Source: Earliella scabrosa | Taxonomy: Eukaryota > Basidiomycota > Agaricomycetes > Polyporales > Polyporaceae | Length of the DNA stretch: 64,000 bases | Assembly: GCA_022605405.1 (NCBI GenBank) | Contig: JABYQQ010000003.1 | Span: 2,604,001 to 2,668,000 of the forward strand | Direction of reading: 5' to 3' | Part shown: one piece after another, positions 56,226 to 64,000 of the stretch | Layout of the letters: every line of letters starts with the position of its first letter | How positions within the stretch are numbered: the stretch's first letter is position 1 | Program-made: the position numbers and the translations under genes | Notes under the pieces: generated by a model | The model's input: the letters and a program-made list of their open reading frames with translations, nothing else | The model's database searches: none | What the model was told of the DNA's origin: nothing

Positions 56226-59200
56226 CTATTGCCACCAGCCGTCCTCGCCCAAAGTCGGTGCGGCAGAGACAACGCTAGGTGTTGGCGACGGCGCCCTGAA
56301 TCCGCGGTAGGTGGGAGTATATCTGCTCTTGGGGGTCACCGGAGCTGGCATGGTAGGTTGCCGCCATGGAGCGTGGATCGAGTCGCGGACGGACGGTTGC
56401 GGCGGGGTGACGACGCGCACATCGTTCGTCGTGCCATTGTGAGGTGCCTTGGGCGTACCCGCACGGCTCTGGTTGTATATAGTGCTTGCGCGTGAATCGG
56501 GACGAGGGGGAGGGTGGGTCTTGCCGTTCTGGTAACGAGTCACGGGCTGCAAGACGTTGCTGGCCTTCTTCGCCTTGTCGACCTCTGCTTGCAGACGGGC
56601 GATCTGGGCCTCCAGCGCCGCGTTCTGGTCGCGCAGCTTGTTCTGGCGATCCTACACGCACCGACAACATCAGAGCTAGCGCACCAGACATGCAAGATTG
56701 ACACCCATACCTTGTCGAGACGCTCCTCGGCGTCCCTCTCCTCGAGCTGGAGCTTGACGAGCGAGTAGTCGGCGTCGAGCTGCGAGTTGGTCTGCTCAAT
56801 CTGGTCAAGCTTCGTCTGCGTGAGCTCAAGCTGGCCTTCGGCCTCCTTGGCACGCCTCTCCCACTCCTCGGCGCGCTGCCTTGCCTGGAGCAGCGATTGT
56901 CTCGACGTCTGAGCGACCTTTTCATGGTTCGCGACCTTGTTCTCGTACTCCTTCATGCGACGCTGGAGCGCGGTGTGCTCGCCCTCGAGGACCTTGCTGC
57001 GGTCGCGGATGCGCCTGAGCTCCCTGACTTCCTCGGTGTCGACCTGGCCGACAAGCGTCGAGAGCATCTGAATCTGTTCGGTCGCGCGGCGGAGCTCGTC
57101 CCAGTGGCTCTCCTGCGACAGAAGCTGCTCCTCATGCTGCTTCTTCTGTGCAACCAATTCATCCGCGAGCATGTCCTTCTCACGCGTGAGGTATGTGACC
57201 TTCGTCTCGAGCGAGTCAACCTGGCGCATGCCATAAGCCACAGAGATAGGCTGCAATTGAGATCGGGACAACGCACCTTCGCCTTGAGCTGCTGCTTCTC
57301 CAAGCTAAGCTCGTTCTTCGCCTTCTCCAGTTCCGCAACCTTCTCCGCCTGACTCTGCGCCTGGACATCGGCAGCCTTGAGCCTCTCCAGAGCACGCGCA
57401 AGCGCCTCCTCGAGCTCGACGTTCTTTGCTTCGATCGCAATCGTTTCTGCTGCCTTGTTCGAGATGGAGTTCTGCAGCGTCTCTAGGCGCGAGTTGAGGC
57501 GCTCACGCTCGGCATCTGCCGCCTTGACCCGCTCGTTCAAGATATCCTTCTCGACGCGAACCTGGCCGTGCGCACCCCGCGCCTTCGCGAGCTGCACCTG
57601 GAGGTCCGTGTTCGTGGCCATGAGCCTGCGGATCTCCTCCGAGTCCTTCTGCGACGTGTCGCGAGCGGCAAAGTCCGCATGCGCGTTCTGCAGGACCTTC
57701 GTGGCCTCGACCATGGCTTCGGGGAGAGCGTTGATGTGCTTGATGATGTCCTGGCAGAAGTCCGAGAACTCCTTGTTCTGCGACACGAGCTTCTTCTGCT
57801 CGTTGGCGACGTTCGAGACGGCGTTCTCAATGTTGCGCAGGGCCTTGGTCGAGCCAGCGTCCTTCTCGGTCCGGTCGGCGCGAGTCTTGAACTCGGTCTG
57901 CGCACTGGTGAGCGCATCCGTGGCTGCTGTGAGACGCTGGGGCAGGTCGGCGAGAGCACCGAGGATGTCCTGCTGTATCGAAGACAGGTCAACCTGTTGC
58001 GAAACGGCGACAGGCTCCTTTGCTGCGAGCTCCTCGACCTTGCGCTGCACTTCCGCGAGCGGAGCGACAAGCCCGCGCAAGTTCTCCGTGAGCTTGTCAG
58101 AAAGCGCATCGAGGTTGAGCGAGCGATCGCGGACAGCCAGGCGCGAGTCGAGGCGCTCCACGACAAGGTCCGACACCTGCTCCTTGATCTCGTGCGCGTC
58201 CAAGGGACCAACGATCGTTCTGAGTTCCGAAGTGAGTCTTCCGACGACCGCGTCGAGGTTGATCTGAGGCTGAAGAGACGGCAGGATGGGGACCAGACGG
58301 TCGACGATGAGGCCCGCAGTCTCGCGCTTGTCGGACGCGAGGTCAATCAGCTGCGAGATGTTCGGCTTGACGGCCTGAGCCAGGCGGGCAGTCACAATGT
58401 CGTAGTCGACCGGTTCCGGGCGCAATGCCGCAATGTGGGGCATGAGCTTCTGGAACAGCTCCTGGAAGAGGTGCTCGTGGTTCGCCGACGGCGCACGCGA
58501 AGTCTCCATCGCCTGGATGCGGGCACCAAGCTGAGACATTGCAGAAGCGAGCGTGTTAACCGTCCGGTTGCCAAGGTCCTCAATAAGCTGCCTCAGCTCC
58601 AAATCGCGCTCCTGCGCCGACACGCGCGACTGCTGCGACTGCACGATGCTCGCGATCTCGCGCTGGAGGATCGCGCGCGACTCTTCCTGGCTCTGCTCGA
58701 TGATGCCCTTGAGGAGCTCAAAGTCGAACTCGCCCCGCGCGTCCATCTGGCTGTCGTCCAGGCCCCGCGCCGCCGACTCGTGCAGCTGTGCGCGGAAGAG
58801 CGACACCACGTCCGAGATCATCGCCTCCGTCGACGAGCTGATCGCCTGGCCGCCACTCGCAGCGGACCTCTGCTCTTCAAGCGCCTTCCTGATCATCTCG
58901 AACTTCTCTTCCAGGAGCGACTCGAGCCGCTGCTCGTACTGCTGCATCTCGATGCGTCTGGAGAGGTTCATCGGCGCCACAGAGACCTCGGACATCGACT
59001 CCTCATCGTCATCGTGGTGTCTAGGCGGCAGAGACGAACGGCGCGGGCGGCGGATGCTGAAGACGTCGCGCTCCGGAGACTCGGTGAAGATGCGGTTGCG
59101 GCCAATGCGCTGGGAGATGGGCGGTACGTGGAGATCGTCGAGGGACTGACGGGGACTGTGCTCGTAGATGTCGCGAGAGCTGAGACGCGAACGGACGGTG

Positions 59201-62200
59201 CGACGCGTGCGCTCGCCGTCCTCGTTGTTGACGAGCGCTTTGAACAAACCGGCGGGGACGGTGTTTGTCGAGACAGGGTGCTTGAAGTCGAGCGGGATAG
59301 GCGCACGCTTGGGCTTCGAGGCAGGCGGGAACGGCAGCTCCTCTGCGCCGATCTGCGGGACAGGCATGGCGAGGGGGCCGCTGGGAGGCAGGATGGGCTT
59401 GTTCTCGTCGTTCTCCTCGTCGTCTTCGCTGAACGCCGGGGATCGGGGAACGTCCTCCTTCTCTCCGTGCAAGCGGGGGAGTGACCCGGAGAACATGAAG
59501 GGCTTGGCAGCGACATTGAGACCGGCGTCCTTGTTGACCATGTGCGTGGTGATGGGCGGGCTCGCGGGAGCAGAATGACGAGCAGGGAGGGTGTCCGCAG
59601 GGGGAGGGAAACGGAACGACGTCATGGTGTTCGCACCCTCCTCCTCCTCCTCCTCGTCTGAAACCTCGATGTTGTCGCTTGACCTGCGTTGCCTCTTCTC
59701 GCGACCTTGCGAGGCGCGCGCAGGCTCGGGGGCCGCCGGTGCCGCAGGCGGAGTGGGCAAGGGGCGCGCCACGGGTGCGGGAGGTGCCTGGAACGTGAGC
59801 TGAGGAACCCCTGGCGGCGGGCGGAAAGTGAACCCAGTAGGCTTGAATTCTTGCGCGGCAGCATTGAGGGGCTTGCCAATGGATTGCGCACGAGCATGAG
59901 TAGGAGGCGTTGCACCACCAGGTGTCCCAACGGCACTGCCGAACGAACCAGGAGCCCACGAGCCAGATTGACGACTTGCACCGAAGACGAAGGGCTTGGC
60001 CAGAGGGTTGAGAGACTCCGTGCGGACAGTCGCAGAAGGAGGTTGGGATGACTGAGACGGACGGGGTTGCAAACCACCAGGCGTGAGGTACTGCTCAGAG
60101 GCATTGCGAGAATGAGCCAAAGCAGGATCGTGGCCTGTATGCGCGGAGAACTGCGAAGCACTCCGCGAGTGGGGGAGAGGCGGTAACGGACGCCTACCAG
60201 CGGCGGTCTGATGGGTGTAGTACTCTTCATATGGGCCATGCTCCTCATCGCTGGGGTTCGACACGATATCATCATCGGGGTGACTAGGGACCCCGGCGGC
60301 TGCCACGGAGAGAGGCGGTGGACGAGGGAAGTTCGGTATCCTGCGGGGAATCTCCAGCTCCTGCTTCACCTGCTTGACGCGCCGCAGCATGCGACGATGG
60401 AGGCGTTCTTGACGTGCACGCTCCTCGTCTGACGGGTTCGACCATTCGCCGATGCTCTGTGCTCCAATGAGCATTGCATGAACACGCGGAGGTATGATGT
60501 TGATCTTACCTCATCGTCCGATGTCTCAGTGGTGCGCAGGTCCTCTGATCCGGTCCACTCGCCAACGGCCTCCTCCTCGTCTGCGTCCAGATCCACCACG
60601 TCAGGCTCGCCCTCAGGAGTGCGGATGGGCAGCTCGCCATCCCGGATAACCTCCGTCGACTCGTCAAGCATGCCTCCCACAGACCGCAACGAGAGCGCAG
60701 CAGACAACTTGGATACGTGCCGTGAGTGCACCCGACTCTGTGCCACGGTGCTTAATCCCTCTTGTTCGGTGCCTTCCCCGGAAGCGATTGTGGTATCAGC
60801 AGCTGCGGCCTCCGTACCATCATCGAGGACAGGCTCGGTGACAGGCGCCTCTTCTTCAGGCTCCTCTTCCTCTGGAATGTCAACTCCGAAGCCACGGAGG
60901 AAGTCTGGCCGACTTTCGGGGCGAGACAAGGTGGTGGGAGGTGCGAGCGTTGCGACGTTGGTAGGAACACGACCTTGAGGTGCATGGATGACCTCTAAAG
61001 GTGCAGACGCGGGACCAGGAGAAGTGCGGTTGAAGACTTGGTCAGAGCCAAGTGTCGCGGTTGGCCCGAACGGATTGAACGCACCGGACGGGTTATATAG
61101 GGGTGAATGCGACGAGGGTTGTGCAAGCGAGATACTGTGGCCGTGTCTGTTCTGTTGCAAACGCGGCGGTAGCTGATTCGGTGACGGGGAGAGATTGACC
61201 GGTGGCTGCGGGGACGTTGATAGGGAGTTCGTGGTAGATGCATTCTGCGACTGTTGCAGCTTGTTCAGCTTGAAGAAGAGAAGCGCGGGGTCGGCTGGGG
61301 AGGAGATCTGCGATGCCATGTTAGGGACGCCTTCGAATGCAACGCGTCCGACTCACCGAAGCCGCACGCGCATGCGGAGCATGTATATGAGGGACGGAGC
61401 TGCCACTTCCACTTCCTCGCTCGACGCCCAACTTCTGCAACTTCTCCTCTATTATCCTCTGCTTGATCGTATCCCATGCAGCCTGCAGAACGTCAAGGAC
61501 CTATAGGCGTATCGGCGGACGAAGCACTCACCTTGCCCGGCAGGAACACATCAACCGTGGGCGGCAAATGGTATCTCCACGAATCTGGCGGGTATAACTC
61601 GATGGTACTAGTGTCCGGATGCCTCACTTCGACCTGAAGGGGCACTTCGGACTCGACGAGGGGCATTCGTGCAAACGACGCACGCGTCGGGGGCTCATCT
61701 CCCTCTCCCGGGACCGTCTCGCGCGGCAGGTTGACGATCACCTTCTTCGGCTTTGGTGCAGGAGCCGCAGCCACAGCAGCGGCCGCTGCGGGAGGTGGCA
61801 TTGGACTTACTTTCCTCTGAGGTCCACCCAACACGGCCTTCGGTGGTCCTCCAACGCTGACGCTCGCAGACCGCTTGCTCCTTGGCACGAATGGCGGTGC
61901 GAACGGCGCAAGTCCGGGCACCATTGGCGGAGGGAATGCAGCTTGTCCTAGCGGCGTCATTGGCATGCCTGGAGGTGGAAGAATGCCTGCCGCTGCAAGC
62001 TGCATGACACTCGGATGGCTTCGGTGCATCGACGGTCGCCCAGGCGCGCCAGGTGGTGGAGGGAAGAAGTTGGCCTGCATGGGAGTTTGAAGAGGATGCG
62101 GCGGTCCATTGAGCGCAAACGGTGGGTGCATGCCTTGCTGAATCGACGTTGGCAGCGCAGGAGAGAACAACGGCGGGTTGTCCGCGAAAGACATGGGCTG

Positions 62201-62263
62201 CTGGGAGTTGAGGGAGGGTGGGATGAAGAGCCGGGATAGCTGCTGGCGATGCTGGGACACCAT
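56226..62263 (-). CDS. Very large coiled-coil protein with Pro-rich N-terminus
   Basis: ATG 62263 (MVSQHRQQLSRLFIPP); about six exons, roughly 1,900 residues, stop at 56226. N-terminal 250 residues are rich in Pro, Ala, Met; a conserved-looking segment follows (PPDSWRYHLPPTVDVFLPGK, about 61540; VLDVLQAAWDTIKQRIIEEK). A disordered region contains acidic patches (EEEEPEEEAPV), then a long predicted coiled coil from about 58980 to 56560 (EAKNVELEEALARALERLK; LADELVAQKKQHEEQLL; ERRAKEAEGQLELTQTKL). The C-terminus is Ser/Thr/Pro-rich and basic (TPKSRYTPTYRGF). Length and heptads suggest a cytoskeletal or scaffold role, but I do not recognise the family. The first exons (61534-62263) and the 61319 exon are joined to the rest by frame continuity and could in principle be a separate gene. 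Confidence 0.7.
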
Positions 62264-63890
62264 GGCGGGCGGCGAGCTCTAGGAAGGGAGAAGCGAGGAC
62301 GTCGGGGTCGACGGTGAGCGCGAGTCTGCGCGACGACGGGGAGGGGTATAAAGATGAGAGACCGGAGACGACAGCTGGGACGAGAATTCGAAACCGGCCA
62401 TTCACGAGCCACGTGGCTTCGCTTACCACCTTAATTGAAGCGGCTTTAGCAGGCGCGCGCGTTGAGCTACTGTTCATCGTTTCATTGTGCACTGCGACAC
62501 TTCGCGACAGCATTGACCATTACTTACAAATTCATGTCTACATAGACATCGAAGACTCTGCAAATCCTCGGCGAACCACGTCTGAGGCAGCAAGCATTGG
62601 CCCCCAGACAAGATGTGGAACCACTCTTGGTGTTTTGGTCTTGAGCTTCAACGCTCCGATTGGCGGGCAAACTTGCGACCTCTTGTTAATGACGGGTGAG
62701 TTGCGCTCTTACTTACATGCTCCTCGAGTAGTAAGCTTCACTGACCAACTGTCGAAGATCTAGATTCTATCGAATCCTTCCAGCCGTTGCGCGCTATGGC
62801 CCAGTATTGCTTCAACTTGACGAATCTGAACCCATGTCGTGCAATTGCAAGAGGCACGCATTCGTATACACCGGTCGATACTCGAAATCAAACGTAAAGC
62901 ACATAGGCCTGTGTCCTCATCAGGACTTGAGACGAGGACTCGTTGAAGAGACTTATCGACACTGGTTCTACCTACACTCCGGAATGTTCAGAGCGTCCAA
63001 CGAGCCTGGACAGATGTTCGCTCGCCCTCACGCTCAATGCCCGACGATCAGTTGACTCATACTGTTGCTCACTGCAAACCGGACATAGATGACGCCGTCT
63101 ATTACCATCACCATGACTGAGATTACTGTAGCAGGTGCCACGCAACATCGGCATTGTTTTTTGCAAACGCGGAACGTCTTCGTGAGTCAATCGCCTCCTT
63201 GCCTCCGATTTGACATATGTCAGAACAAGCGACTAACATGCGTTCATGATAGTTCCGACTCCCACCGATTCCCTACAGTAGCAAGAGGCGATCGCTCACT
63301 TGTCCCCGCGTTGCCTGTATAGCGACTTTGACACCGGGCTGGCACGCTCATCCGAGGGGGGCGTGGTGAGTGATTGTTGGAGAGGAGAGGTTGACCAGTA
63401 CTCACACCTTCTCAATAGGTCTCGCAGGGCGCTACCCCTGATGTGGCCATCAATACGCGGTAACTATAACCGCCTCTCGTGACAGGAAATGCGCCAGACA
63501 CGAGTGCTTTTGCAGCGTCGGATACATCAAGAATGGAACTCAACCTTCCTGAACGAGCTATCTAGGTTACAACCTGTCGTATGTCCTCGTCTACTAGCCC
63601 TGCTCGGAGCCTCCGCATGGTGGTCCGTATTTTGCCTCGTGCCACGTTGTGCTGCATCGTGGTCTTTCGCTATTCAGTATCATCTGGCATGCGTCTGAGG
63701 GTCCGGCCAGCGCAACCCCGAGTCGCACAGTCTGAGCCACACAACCGAAGCAGAGTAACGCGCTCCTTGCACTATAAAACCTCACACCTCAGCAGGCCTA
63801 TCCAGCGCACCCACCGCAACTCCACTCTCTACCACGCTCTTTTGCACAGAGACCTACTACACCCGTTCAAAAGCACATCGCTGTCTATTG
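62264..63890. other. Intergenic region between divergent genes
   Basis: No gene supported. An 82-codon frame at 62807-63055 (LLQLDESEPMSCNCKRHAF...) has a somewhat protein-like composition and extends upstream without stop to about 62760, but no domain or exon partner is recognisable. The two ends probably contain the promoters of the coiled-coil gene and the edge gene. Confidence 0.45.
63773..63779 (+). promoter_or_regulatory. TATA box of the right-edge gene
   Basis: TATAAAA lies 112 bp upstream of the ATG at 63891, a spacing consistent with a short 5' UTR of about 80 nt. Confidence 0.5.
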
Positions 63891-64000
63891 ATGGGTAACT
63901 CCCAGTCTTCGTCGAACGGCATCAAGGATCCCAAGGAAGTCTCGACGGACATCCTGGATCTCTACTGGGAGGTCGCCCGCCTCCGAAGCGACGTATTCAC
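63891..64000 (+). CDS. N-terminus of a putatively N-myristoylated protein (partial)
   Basis: ATG 63891 starts MGNSQSSSNGIKDPKEVS and continues open (DILDLYWEVARLRSDVF) to the window edge. Gly2 and Ser6 fit the N-myristoyltransferase consensus, predicting lipid anchoring to membranes. A TATA box lies upstream. Only 36 codons are visible, so the family cannot be named. Confidence 0.55.
   Translation, partial: MGNSQSSSNGIKDPKEVSTDILDLYWEVARLRSDVF

Noticed and set aside
57568..59484. 638-codon plus-strand frame
   Set aside because: Antisense shadow of the coiled-coil gene; Leu/Arg-rich composition is the complement of a Glu/Gln-rich coiled coil.
62385..62480. tRNA-like sequence on the minus strand with TAGCTCAACGCG and GGTTTCGAATTC
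   Set aside because: Anticodon and T stems do not form; spacing is wrong even allowing an intron.

Overview
This window looks like a nuclear chromosome segment of an Agaricomycete fungus, possibly Polyporales-like (inference). It carries many short GT-AG introns of about 45-65 nt, a CxC2-type KDZ transposase, Ty1/copia remnants, and gene families typical of filamentous basidiomycetes: large UvrD-like helicases with fungal-style N-terminal regions, tail-anchored WD40 proteins and SUN-domain proteins. No bacterial operon structure, rRNA, convincing tRNA or CRISPR array is visible.

Left part (1-22 kb) is accessory and repeat-rich. A nearly complete KDZ DNA transposase gene (122 onward) is interrupted in its last codons by a 2,582-bp LTR element (3858-6439) with identical 208-bp LTRs and a 5-bp target duplication. 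A 5'-truncated Ty1/copia RT-RNase H gene with its 3' LTR follows. Next come a KDM3-like JmjC demethylase gene (minus strand), about 4.4 kb with no recognisable gene, two small unrecognised minus-strand genes, a decayed STE24-type CAAX protease, a 93/94-bp minisatellite and other tandem duplications.

Middle part (22.9-34.4 kb) is ordinary coding sequence: a WD40 protein with a C-terminal membrane anchor, a small membrane protein, a long low-complexity protein with a J-domain-like HPD motif, an unrecognised protein, a SUN-domain nuclear-envelope protein and a basidiomycete hypothetical protein. A GC-rich tandem array (34.5-35.8 kb), each unit carrying a hairpin, separates this from the next block.

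Helicase block (36.3-49.7 kb): two same-strand, diverged copies of a very large superfamily 1 (UvrD/TRANK1-like) helicase. The distal copy is complete and combines helicase motifs with a helical-repeat region and a CCCH zinc finger. The proximal copy stops after motif IV next to the tandem array. This is the most interesting gene set in the window.

Right part (50.5-64 kb) holds conserved housekeeping genes: a DBP3-type DEAD-box helicase for ribosome biogenesis, a short oxysterol-binding protein of the KES1/OSH4 type, a roughly 1,900-residue coiled-coil protein, and the first codons of a putatively N-myristoylated protein at the edge. Gene models were assembled by eye from splice signals and reading-frame continuity; exon boundaries are approximate unless stated.
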